In this document: positions 45,490-54,799 of the stretch, piece after piece
How the letters are laid out: the number at the start of each line of letters is the position of its first letter
Position numbering within the stretch: position 1 is the first letter of the stretch
NCBI GenBank assembly: GCA_032718865.1
Contig: JALUTQ010000039.1
Location: forward strand, 868,001 to 932,000
DNA: 64,000 nt
Direction: 5' to 3'
Source: Tilletia caries
Lineage: Eukaryota > Basidiomycota > Exobasidiomycetes > Tilletiales > Tilletiaceae
The notes under the pieces: model-generated
The model's input: the letters and a program-made list of their open reading frames with translations, nothing else
Database searches by the model: none
Told to the model about the DNA's origin: nothing
Translations under genes and position numbers: made by a program

Positions 45490-48400
45490 TCAGTAGACCT
45501 GTAATGCAGAAACAATGGGAAAGAAAGTCAGCGATCCCGAATGCAACGATCCCAAAAGAGATCCTCTCGCTCGCAATGGACTCACCTCAAGCACATATCG
45601 TTCCTCCTCCTTAAGAAGCTCCATCTTCTCCTCCGCCTGCGTCTTCGACAGCCCCTTCGCCTCCAACGCACCCACCAGCTCCGCATGAATGTCCGGAACA
45701 GGCCACGTAGGCCCACACAGGTAGAAATACCCCTTCTTCGACTCCTCCACCTCCCCAACATGCAACAGCGCATCATCAAGAACAATACTCGCGCTCCCGC
45801 CCGCAGCCTGCAGCTTCTCCAGCTCCGGGGCCAGGTAACTCGCCAGCATGGCACTATCCTCCCGAATCTTGTCCTGGATATAAACCTTCTTGCGCTGGTC
45901 GCGCGAGAAGGCCAAACCCATCCGACTCAGCACCCCGTCGTGCAGGTACGCCTCCAGCTCTTCGCCGTACAGGTACTCCGAGGCCCGGAAGCGCGAGCCA
46001 AAGTAGTACACCAGCGGACCGACGTCTTCGCCCTGCTCGCGCTGGATGGCACGGGCCTGGATGAAGGCGCGGAAGGGCGCGGCGCCTGTGCCTAGGCCGG
46101 CCATGATGATCGGCTGCGAGGCCAGGGGTGGCAACTTCATCACACTCGGCTTGAGGGAGACGGTGACGAGTGCGCCCGGGCGGAGGTTGGCGAGGTAGCG
46201 GGTGCACTGACCGTACCGGGGCGAACCGGAGGGGGTGAGCCAGTCAACGGTGACGATGAGCAGATGGACACTCTCGCCCACGGCCGACTGCGCACTGGCA
46301 ATCGAGTAATGCCTCGGCTTGATCGACTCCACCTCCAACAAGAGCCGGTCAAGCGGCAACCGCGCCGAGGGGAACATCCGCAACACATCCGCATACGTGA
46401 CCGTCTCAATCTCGGAGAGCTTCTTAAACGTGCTCGCGCCCTCGGCAGACGAGATGAAGCGCAACCAGCGCGCCTCGTCCTTGTTCTGCGCAAGCTTCGA
46501 CAGCTCGTCGTAGAACCGCTTCGGGGGCTTGCCGAAGATGTCCAGCCGTTGCTGCAGCAGCTGGAACACCGTCAGACTCTCGTACTTGCTCGGGTCCGTG
46601 AGCGAGGGCACGCTGACAATCTCATCGGCGGCGTAGCCACTCTCGTCGACAAACTGCTGCACCTCCTCAGCGTCGTTCCAGCCGTGAATGCCGAGCGCCT
46701 CGCCAACTTCGTACTTGAGGTCGGTGCCCGCAGTGCTGAGCTCCATGTGGAACACGTTCCGGTCGTAGTCGACCGGAGTCAGACGACGGTTCTCCGTCAC
46801 CTTGACGACCCAGTTCTTCTCATGCAGGTCCGGGCGGAGCGTCTGCTTCTCGAGACCGTACGCCTCGGGGAACATCGCCTGCCAGGCGGGCAAGGCCCAC
46901 GTAGCCCGAGCGGGAACATTCTCCACCTTGACGGACTCGGCGTCCTGGTTGGGACCGAAGCCAGAGTAGCGGATCTGACGCAGACGAGGCGCCAGAGAAG
47001 CCTGAGCATCTCGCTCGGCTTCGGTGGCAGGCTCCGCCTTGGCCCATTCGGCGTCCGAGTAGCCGCAGAGCTTGATCGAGCGCTCCACGAGGGGGATCAG
47101 GCCGTCGAGTCCTGCCTCTCCCAACGGCGCAGCTCCGAGGATGCGGCGAAGGAAGGTGACGAGCGTCGAGCCACTCGAGCCGAGGTGGAGACGCAGGAAG
47201 GCCGCGAGAAGGGCCACGCTGGCGACCTCCTTGGGAACGACTTGAGCCTTGGCCTTGGTAGAGGCACCTCCGAGCTCGCCAAGCTTCTCAGCGATGGAAG
47301 CCGCATCAAGAAGGTACACCCTCGCCTTGCGACCCGCGAGCATCCGACGGTCCTCCACGCGGAGCTTGGCCTCAAACTCGGGCGCGGTCCAGCCGGGTGC
47401 ATTGACAAGGACGACTCCGCCGGGACGGAGGGAGGCGAAGACGTCATACGCCTTCAGAGTGACATCGGGCTCGGAAATGACGAGGAGTGCAGACTGGGCG
47501 TCGTCCGCTGCAAGATGGAGAGGGACATCAGCGCCCGCACCGGGGCTGGAGAGGAGGACGTCCGAGCGAACGATTCCGCCGGCAGCTCCAAAGGCGTCAA
47601 AGCGCTGGAGCAAACGGGCCTCAATGTTGGTGGCGGCACCCCGTTCGCGGAAGGTGCGAGCGACGAGGGGTCCGAGGTAGGCCGTGGCCGAGGAGCTCGG
47701 GTCCGTGTCGATGAAGGTGGCGAGCTTGGCCCCCTGGATGGAGGAGACCAGGTCGACAGGCTGGGACGCGGTGGCGGCGACTTCGTCAGCGGACAGCGCA
47801 CCAGACTGCGCCGAGCTACCGGAGAGCTGACGCAAGATCGCAGCCCAGGCCCCACTGCCGAGCTCGGTGGAGGAGCGCAGCGAGAGCGGGAAGACGCTGG
47901 GCGACTTAGTCTCCTTGGTGAAGATGGCCCTGTTGAGGACCGAGGCAAAGACTTCTTCAAAGAGCAGTCCGCCGGCCCGGCCAGGCAGGCGAGACTCGTC
48001 CAGGACGTGGAGGACCTCGACCGAGGTGGGGACGGAGGACATGAAGGCCTCGTCGGACCAGGGTCGGAGTACTCGCACGGCGAGAATGCCGACCTCGGAG
48101 ATGGACAGGGCCGCGAGGACGGCCTTGGCTGCTGTGAAGCGGTCCGAGTTGGGGACGACGAGAAGAACCCGGGGCGAAGTGGGTCCGACGTACTGGAAGT
48201 GGCCGAGACCTTGGGCGTACAGAGCGTCCGTGACGTGTGCGGCGGCGGCGCGGTTGACAGATGACGAGCGCTTGGCCAGAGCGTCGGCGGGGAGGACCAA
48301 GGGAGCGACTTCGCGAGCGGCATAGGCGCCGTCGAAGATGTGAACCGTGTGCTCTGCGGCAGGCGAGGCCGAGTACAGGGCTGCGGTTGTCAGCACCGCC

Positions 48401-49419
48401 TCTTCGCGGGATGAGGAGAGGACGATGTTAAAGTCGGCCGAGCCGAGGTCGAGGGCTGCGGTGGCGGCCAGGACAGAGGCGTAGTCGTTGGTGATGGTGA
48501 GCGAGCCATCGGCGATGTTCTGGGTCGCACTGGACACCTGGAGGACAAGTCGAGGCTGGGCGGGGGACGAGTGCTCGATGGCGGAGAGTGCGGGGGCCAT
48601 GGAGAGGAGACCATCGGCGTTTGTCAGGGCGGTGACAACGGTGTCGTTGCCGCTGTTCTTGGGGCCTGCAGCGGCTGTGGTGCTGCTGTGGGCAGAGAGG
48701 TAGCCTGCGATGGCAGTGGCTGCACCAGCGCGAATCTGGAGCTTGCTGAAGACCTTGGGACGACCAGTAGTCCATCCCTTGGTCGTAGCATTGGCAGCTT
48801 CGCCCTCGGTCCATGCTCCGAATCCACCAGTGTTGGTCTCGGACTCGTAGACGAAGATGGAGTTGCTGTTTGCGTATGCGACCTTCTCGATGGCGGTGAG
48901 GGCGGTGGCAGGCGCTGGGCTGGCTCCATCGGCGAGACCGACCAGCCAGGCCGGTGCTGCGGTGGGCTTGAGGGCGGGGATGTGTGTGAGGGAGGAGAGG
49001 TCTGCGCGGGTGTCGATGATCTTGGCACGGTTGTGGATCGAGGGCTCTGGCTCTACGCCGCTCTGGAGGGGCGAGACGACGGGCTGACCGAGAGCGTTGC
49101 GGACGATGTTGGTGGAGGGTCCGATGCCGTCGAGGACTGCCTCTGCGGTCTTGCTTCCCTCGTCAGCGGTGCCAGCTGGACCGGGGCCCTTCGCCGCCGC
49201 TGGATCGAACTGATCAACAGCAGCGGGGAGCTTGCGTTCGTCACCATGGCCGCCGGCGGTGTTGTTCTTCGCCTGACGCTGTAGTTTGTTGCGGTGTGAC
49301 TTTGCGACCTTGTTGGCGGGCGAGACTGCGCTGCGGCTGAGGGCGTACGCGGATCCGAGGCCGAGCGCGAGGCCGCCAGCGAAGACACTCGCCTGCGACA
49401 ACACCGAGCCTTGCGACAT
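45490..49419 (-). CDS. MET10: sulfite reductase (NADPH) flavoprotein component Met10
   Basis: Met10 takes electrons from NADPH via FAD and passes them to the sulfite-reducing subunit in sulfate assimilation. Two exons (49419-45586 and 45498-45490) give 1280 aa. A hydrophobic N-terminus (SVFAGGLALGLGSAYAL) is followed by a Ser/Ala-rich half related to pyruvate-ferredoxin oxidoreductase-like domains, as in yeast Met10. The C-terminal ferredoxin-NADP-reductase module shows the FAD motif KPRHYSIASAQ, the flavin phosphate-binding GLGTGAAPFRAF, YYFGSRFRASEYLY and YFYLCGPTWPVPDIH. It ends ERYVLEVY. There is no flavodoxin-like FMN domain. The terminal intron (45499-45585) is 87 nt without a stop, so its retention would also yield a readable protein of 1309 aa. 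Confidence 0.93.
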   Translation of the reverse strand: MSQGSVLSQASVFAGGLALGLGSAYALSRSAVSPANKVAKSHRNKLQRQAKNNTAGGHGDERKLPAAVDQFDPAAAKGPGPAGTADEGSKTAEAVLDGIGPSTNIVRNALGQPVVSPLQSGVEPEPSIHNRAKIIDTRADLSSLTHIPALKPTAAPAWLVGLADGASPAPATALTAIEKVAYANSNSIFVYESETNTGGFGAWTEGEAANATTKGWTTGRPKVFSKLQIRAGAATAIAGYLSAHSSTTAAAGPKNSGNDTVVTALTNADGLLSMAPALSAIEHSSPAQPRLVLQVSSATQNIADGSLTITNDYASVLAATAALDLGSADFNIVLSSSREEAVLTTAALYSASPAAEHTVHIFDGAYAAREVAPLVLPADALAKRSSSVNRAAAAHVTDALYAQGLGHFQYVGPTSPRVLLVVPNSDRFTAAKAVLAALSISEVGILAVRVLRPWSDEAFMSSVPTSVEVLHVLDESRLPGRAGGLLFEEVFASVLNRAIFTKETKSPSVFPLSLRSSTELGSGAWAAILRQLSGSSAQSGALSADEVAATASQPVDLVSSIQGAKLATFIDTDPSSSATAYLGPLVARTFRERGAATNIEARLLQRFDAFGAAGGIVRSDVLLSSPGAGADVPLHLAADDAQSALLVISEPDVTLKAYDVFASLRPGGVVLVNAPGWTAPEFEAKLRVEDRRMLAGRKARVYLLDAASIAEKLGELGGASTKAKAQVVPKEVASVALLAAFLRLHLGSSGSTLVTFLRRILGAAPLGEAGLDGLIPLVERSIKLCGYSDAEWAKAEPATEAERDAQASLAPRLRQIRYSGFGPNQDAESVKVENVPARATWALPAWQAMFPEAYGLEKQTLRPDLHEKNWVVKVTENRRLTPVDYDRNVFHMELSTAGTDLKYEVGEALGIHGWNDAEEVQQFVDESGYAADEIVSVPSLTDPSKYESLTVFQLLQQRLDIFGKPPKRFYDELSKLAQNKDEARWLRFISSAEGASTFKKLSEIETVTYADVLRMFPSARLPLDRLLLEVESIKPRHYSIASAQSAVGESVHLLIVTVDWLTPSGSPRYGQCTRYLANLRPGALVTVSLKPSVMKLPPLASQPIIMAGLGTGAAPFRAFIQARAIQREQGEDVGPLVYYFGSRFRASEYLYGEELEAYLHDGVLSRMGLAFSRDQRKKVYIQDKIREDSAMLASYLAPELEKLQAAGGSASIVLDDALLHVGEVEESKKGYFYLCGPTWPVPDIHAELVGALEAKGLSKTQAEEKMELLKEEERYVLEVSPLRARGSLLGSLHSGSLTFFPIVSALQVY

Positions 49420-49696
49420 TCTTCTGGGAGGGCGAGGTTGGAGTTGAGGGAGAGGAGGGGGAGGAGGAGGAGGTTGAGGTCGGGAAGCAGAGACAAGAAG
49501 AACAGCTGCAAGGCGAAGAGGCCGGATTGCGTGCTTGCTTCTCTCGGCCGTATACAGTATCTCCCCTAAACAGCAACACGGTGTCGCTAGAATGGGCGGC
49601 TATCACCGGCTGTCCCTCCCACCCGAAGCCGTGCTCGACCCCCAGCCAGCCATCGCAAGGAGCATCGCTCTCAAGTCACAACGCAAGTCAGTCAGA
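49420..49696. promoter_or_regulatory. divergent promoter, MET10 and 3-hydroxyacyl-CoA dehydrogenase
   Basis: Two head-to-head genes share at most 277 bp, or 172 bp if the dehydrogenase starts at the upstream ATG (49592). No CACGTG or TGACTC site is visible here that would tie it to sulfur or amino acid control. Confidence 0.45.
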
Positions 49697-51284
49697 ATGT
49701 CGATCGCACACGGCATCACCAAGCTCGGCGTCGTCGGTGCTGGCCAGATGGGCGGCGGCATCGCATACGTCGCCGCCCTCAAAGCACAGGTCCCGCACGT
49801 CCTCATCTGCGACGCATCCCCACCCGCGCTCGCAAAGGGCATCTCCTTCCTCGAGAAACTGCTCGCCAAGGACGTCTCCAAGGGGAAGATCACCCAGCAG
49901 CAGGCTGACGCTGCTCGCGCGCGATTGATGCCGGTTACTACGCTTGATGCCTTTGCTGAGCATGCAGATGGGCCGCCCCAGATGGTCATTGAGGTAAGCC
50001 CTGTCCTTCCCTTCATTTAATTGTCTAATGTTCGCTGATCTGTATTTCGTCGATCACAGGCAGCAACGGAGAACCTGCCCGTCAAGCTGGCCATCTTCCG
50101 CCAACTCGCTGCTAGCCTCCCGCTCTCTACCATACTGGCTACCAACACCTCCTCTATCAGCGTGACCAAGATTGCTGCGGCAGCTGTCAAGGAGGGCGCC
50201 GCTCCTGATTCGGACGATGCACGCTTGGGTCCGGCCAGGGTGAGCGATCATGTATATATGAATCTATATCATCTGGTGCTAATGGCGACTTCTTGTTTGA
50301 TTCCGCACAGTCGCTCGGCTTGCACTTCTTCAACCCGTGAGCATGGTCTAAACCTGGTAGTGATTCGCCTCAGCATCATTGCCGATCTAAGCACTTCCTT
50401 CTTTCCCTTTACAGAGTTCCTGGTAAGATATGTCTTCCATGCTCAGATCCCCGGCGCATCTAACAAAGAAGAGCTTACCTTTGTCCCCCACAGTCATGTC
50501 CCTCGTCGAGCTCATCCCAGCCCTTCAAACATCCCCCGAAGTCATCGCCCGCGCCCGCGCCTTCGCACAAGCATGCGGAAAGACCGTCACTACCAGTCAA
50601 GACACGCCCGGCTTCGTGAGCAACCGGCTGCTCATGCCCTTCATCAACGAGGCTGTGCTCGCGCTGGAACAGGGGATCGCGAGTAGGGAGGATATTGACA
50701 CTACGTTGAAGTTGGGGATGGGGCATCCGATGTATGTGTCTCTACCTTGTGCAGCCTCCGCTACACTTGGGACGTACTGAAGTCTCTCCTTCCGATTGCA
50801 GGGGACCTCTTACTTTGGCTGACTTCATCGGACTGTGAGTATCCCATACATCCCCAAAAGCCTCATCCACGTACTCAATCATTCCCCTCTCCCTCCTCAC
50901 AGCGATACATGTCTATCCATCATGGAAGTTCTTCGTAAGTTTCTCCAGATGCGAAGCTCGCATTCAGATGGAACAATCGTCATTCAATCAGGTCTCCTCT
51001 TCGGATCACATCATTCCAGAGCGAGAAACGGGAGACTCCAAATACCGACCGGCGGTCCTTCTCGGGGTACGTGGCCGCCGCCCTCCCGTTGTCGCATTGT
51101 CTGAGTCCTTTGACTGATCATTGTTTCCCTCTTTTCATCGACAGCGTATGGTCGACGCCGGTTGGCTCGGCAAGAAGTCAGGCAAGGTGAGCCTCAATTG
51201 CCAACATGCGCTTGCAGACGTCCTCCTTCTCGCGCTGACTCACTCTCAACGCTGTCTGCTTAACAGGGCTTCTACGAATACTAA
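49697..51284 (+). CDS. 3-hydroxyacyl-CoA (3-hydroxybutyryl-CoA) dehydrogenase
   Basis: This NAD-dependent enzyme oxidises 3-hydroxyacyl-CoA in beta-oxidation or butyryl-CoA metabolism. Ten exons fit phase: 49697-49993, 50060-50239, 50311-50336, 50415-50422, 50494-50731, 50802-50834, 50903-50934, 51020-51066, 51145-51186 and 51267-51284. The NAD motif is KLGVVGAGQMGGGIAYVAAL. TNTSSI, HFFNPVPVM (assembled from three exons including one of 8 nt) and QDTPGFVSNRLLMPF are the catalytic and binding signatures. [20 protein letters not shown] and MVDAGWLGKKSGKGFYEY close the protein. An in-frame ATG at 49592 would add 35 residues rich in basic and hydrophobic residues, possibly a targeting leader. Confidence 0.92.
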
Positions 51285-51708
51285 GAGAAGCAACAGTATA
51301 CCTTCATACCTCTGTTTCCTTCCTCGTGCATAATTGCAAACCCTCAAGAGATGGCATTGCTCTGGGGAGGCCTGTTTGCCATTCTCACAGCAGACGGCCA
51401 GGACCAGATGCAATCAAGACACATAAACTGAGAGTCATCTCGAGCCAGGTCTGAGAGAACTTCGTGAAGGCATGCCGCTGCGTCACCGAGCCAGGTCACA
51501 TTCAAGTCCCAGTCCTTGGATCAAGCATCGAGGCAAGCTGTCACAAAGCGATTATGTATACCCCCGCTACTTCGCTGTTCCCCCGTCCTTGACCTATTTT
51601 CAAGTCATGTACTACATTTTCCCCTCTTTCCAATCTCCAATACGTTATTCGAGAGCCGTCCTGCTTCCCTTTCCTCGATAATTGGCGAAATGCGATGTCA
51701 TTGATTGT
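51285..51708. other. convergent 3' flanks
   Basis: The stretch between the dehydrogenase stop and the MTR3 stop holds no coding signal. Confidence 0.5.
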
Positions 51709-53102
51709 TCATTGCATTCGATAGGGCTGCCCATCGCCCTGGTCCTCTCCTGCCGCGGCTGTGCTCTGACGTGCCAGGAACCGATCCGAGATCGCCTGTG
51801 CGACCACATAGTGAATCCGGGAGGACGCCTCGTGCAGAAGATCGAGTGCTTGCTCGGTCTGTGCCCAGGTGAGCGTGCCGCCGCCTTGGTAGAGCGCCGT
51901 CACGGTGCCGAGGGCGGGCATGGTACACAGGGTCACGGTGGCTTGGGCTGCGTTTGCTTCGGCTCGGGTTGGGTCGAGGTAGATCGTAGGCTGCTTCTTG
52001 GGCTTGGAGGAACGCTGGTCTGCTTCTGTTCCCGCTCTGCTGCGAGGGTAGTATGCCTGTGGAGGAGGATACCTGTCAGCCAACATTATATTCCCCTGTA
52101 GCCGCGCCGTGGGAGAGCTCTCCTTGACCATTTGAAAAAAAAAAAAAATACTCACGGCTGTGCTGCCCACTACCAAACCGTACAGGTCCACCCCAGCATC
52201 AGCCAACGCCGTACTAGCCAACGTCGCACTCGCAGCGGCGCATCCTTCGTCGAGCGCGTCGGCCTCGAGGACGGTGATGAAGATATCGAGCGTCGCTTTG
52301 GGCAACAGGTCGAGTCGGATCGAGGGGAGGAGCGCCTGGGTCACTAGAGCGGAGAGCGAGGCTGATTCCACATCCTACGCAAAGGGTGAGAAAGAGGGAG
52401 GGGCATACGGATCAGCAAGGACGGGGGGGGCCGCCAAAAAAGAATGTTGTTTGTGAATATGCTCACCTTGCCTGGCCGCGCTCGTCGCGGTAGCGCATAC
52501 GGCGCCAACCTGACTTCGACGTTAAGCTCCGCCTGTCCGCTGTACTGTCTCCCGCGCACTTGCCGGGGACCGTACCTGGAGCATCGGAAGAGGGAAGCGT
52601 CAGAAGACTTAGCCCAGCGACTGCAACGAGGCCGCGCGGGGACGCTGACACTCACACCGCGCAAGAAATCTTCAGCCTGCCCATTTCTAGGTATGCGCTG
52701 CCGTTCGCTTGAGGTATCAAGCCCGTCTGAAGATCTGAGGCATCGCAAGGGTCCGCCGCGAGTGAGAGGAGGAAACACACACACAACGGTGAGCAAAAGT
52801 TGGCATCAACGGAACAGACATGTCTTTTCTCGCTCACAGATGGGCCGTAAGTCATGCGCGCCTCTCCCCGTGCGCACGGGTGCAACGCCGCGCTCGATCG
52901 TGTGCTCGTGCTCGTGCTCGTGCTCGTCGTCATGTGTGGTGGCCCCCGCGTCGTCCGTGTCCGTGTCTGTGGCTGTGGCTGCTCCGCCCAGCTTCTGTCT
53001 GAGGATCCTGCGCCGTTCGTCGATAGCGGCTGGCGACGCGAACACGGGCGGCTGGCTGCCTTCGGGTCCATTCACTCTTCTTCTGTCAGCGCTGCTTGCC
53101 AT
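51709..53102 (-). CDS. MTR3: exosome RNase PH-like core subunit Mtr3
   Basis: Mtr3 is one of the six RNase PH-like ring proteins of the RNA exosome. Five exons (53102-52838, 52734-52656, 52575-52467, 52374-52156, 52056-51709) give 339 aa. Family signatures are RPIYLQTGLIPQANGSAYLE (two exons), KISCAVYGPRQVRGRQY, ELNVEVRLAPYA, DLLPKATLDIFITVLEAD and LADAGVDLYGLVVGSTA. A His-Glu repeat (EHEHEHEH, encoded by GAGCAC units near 52903-52928) lies in the N-terminal extension. A 13-14 bp poly-A run sits in the last intron next to the donor. Confidence 0.9.
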
Positions 53103-53411
53103 TGCCTCGAATTGTGTCCTTTATTCTTTCTTTCTGTTGTCTACGCTCGTCGCTGCCGTCGTTGTTCGTGCGAACTTCGAGAATTTCTCATCGTCATTCG
53201 AGCTTCGAGGTCTTCGCCTCAACATGGCTTCCTCACATGATGTGACATGGACAGCAATAATCTCACGCCTGCTAAGTGCTACATGCTGCAGAGTGCTGCC
53301 TTCTGTGTATCTGCAGCGGACCAGCCGCTTCCTGATTTCCTGAATGACGGAACTGATGGTATAGATTGATTGACAAAGGGCAGCAGAAATGCAGACATGG
53401 TCCGCGCGCTC

Positions 53412-54531
53412 TTACTTGCCCTGTTCTTCTTGCTCCTTGTACAGATGACCAATGGCGTCCTTGAGCACCTCCTCCACAGGCTTGTACTCAAGCCCAAGTA
53501 CCTCCTTCGACTTGCTGTTGTCGATCTTGAACAGCTTCGGGTTGCCCACAAGCCGGTCCGAGTCCTTAGGCTCGGGCGTGTTCTTCGCCTGCTCGGGGAA
53601 GTTCTGCCGCGCTACGTCGACGGCTTGGGCCCAGTCGTACGCTCCGTTGTAGATCAGGAACCGGCCTTCTTGGTCGCGCTCGAAGGCGAGGCGGTGGGCG
53701 GCGGCGAGGGTGCGGACGTCGACTGCCGCGGGGAAACCTGTGCCGGGCACGTCCTTGCCGCATTTGCCGGACACGACTTGCCAGAGCTGATCCAGGGACT
53801 CGTTCAAGTTGTCGAGCTTGTCCACGACGTGTACGTACGGCCCGAGGACCATGGGCGGGCACAGGCTGGCCACCTTGATGGACTTGCCGGACTCCTTGAC
53901 GACGTCGTATGCAGTCTGCTCGGCGAGCTTCTTCGAGGCGCAGTATGCGAACCCGGGGATTTCGGACTTGGAAGCTTGCTCGTACGTTGCCTTGTTCCAG
54001 TCCTTCTCGGTGTACGTCCGCTCATTGAGGGGTAGACCGTCGTCCAGGGAGAACACGGCGGCGAAGGAAGAGGTGACGACGATGTTCTTGACAGTTCCCG
54101 ACTTCACCGCGGCGCTGACGACGTTCTTGGTCCCCTCGACGGCCGGCTTCAGGTAGGTCTCCTCCGGGTTTTCAGAGGAGATAGAGAACGGCGAGGCGGT
54201 GTGGATCACGACTTCGACGCCCTTCACGGCTTCGGAGAAGTCGCCTGTGGCAAGGTCTTCGACGACGACGGCTTCGAAGTGGTCCCGGTACTTGGCAAAC
54301 TCGGGCTGGGCCACGAGTTGGTCAAACTTCTTCTGGGACCGGACCGTGCCGCGGACGCGGTATCCGTGGCGGAGAAGCTCGAGCGCGACGTTGGCACCGA
54401 CGAAGCCCTATGGATGAGAAACATTATGTCAATAGCAGGTTGGACAGATCGCGGAGCCCTCAGGCCAGTCCTCAGTATGTACTCACAGTTGGGCCAGTGA
54501 CGAGGACGGGGGCAGAGGTTGTGGGAGCCAT
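53412..54531 (-). CDS. NADPH-dependent extended short-chain reductase (Gre2-like)
   Basis: Relatives reduce aldehydes and ketones such as methylglyoxal or flavonol-type substrates. Two exons (54531-54487 and 54407-53412) give 346 aa. The nucleotide motif VTGPTGFVGANVALELL spans the junction. GVEVVIHTASPF, VTSSFAAVF and the catalytic Y-x3-K in FAYCASKKLAEQ follow. The C-terminus (EVLGLEYKPVEEVLKDAI) is typical of the dihydroflavonol-reductase-like family. Its exact substrate cannot be read from sequence. Confidence 0.9.
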
Positions 54532-54628
54532 CTTGGTAATTTAGAAAGAGTTCACAGTTGCAAGAGGAGGGGAATGGGGATGCTGGTTGCGAAGGCACCC
54601 TTCACCGACAGAACCAGACCAGGGCCAG

Positions 54629-54636
54629 CTTATATA
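54629..54636 (-). promoter_or_regulatory. TATA box of the Gre2-like gene
   Basis: TATATAAG on the minus strand lies about 98 bp upstream of the ATG at 54531. Confidence 0.6.
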
Positions 54637-54799
54637 CCTTTGCCCTCTCTGCAATCTGCATCCCATCCCCCAGACCCTCCGCCCCAGCACCGACGTGGTC
54701 CTTCTCAGTATATTCACATGTTTCCGCAGGATTCCTGTTTGGAGACCTGAGTCAATGTGGCCCTCGAGACAGGGCGTAAGCGTGAAGTTCTGCTGGTGC

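Noticed and set aside
46264..48264. 666-codon plus-strand frame opposite MET10
   Set aside because: It is antisense to a clear MET10 coding frame and has no recognisable domain.
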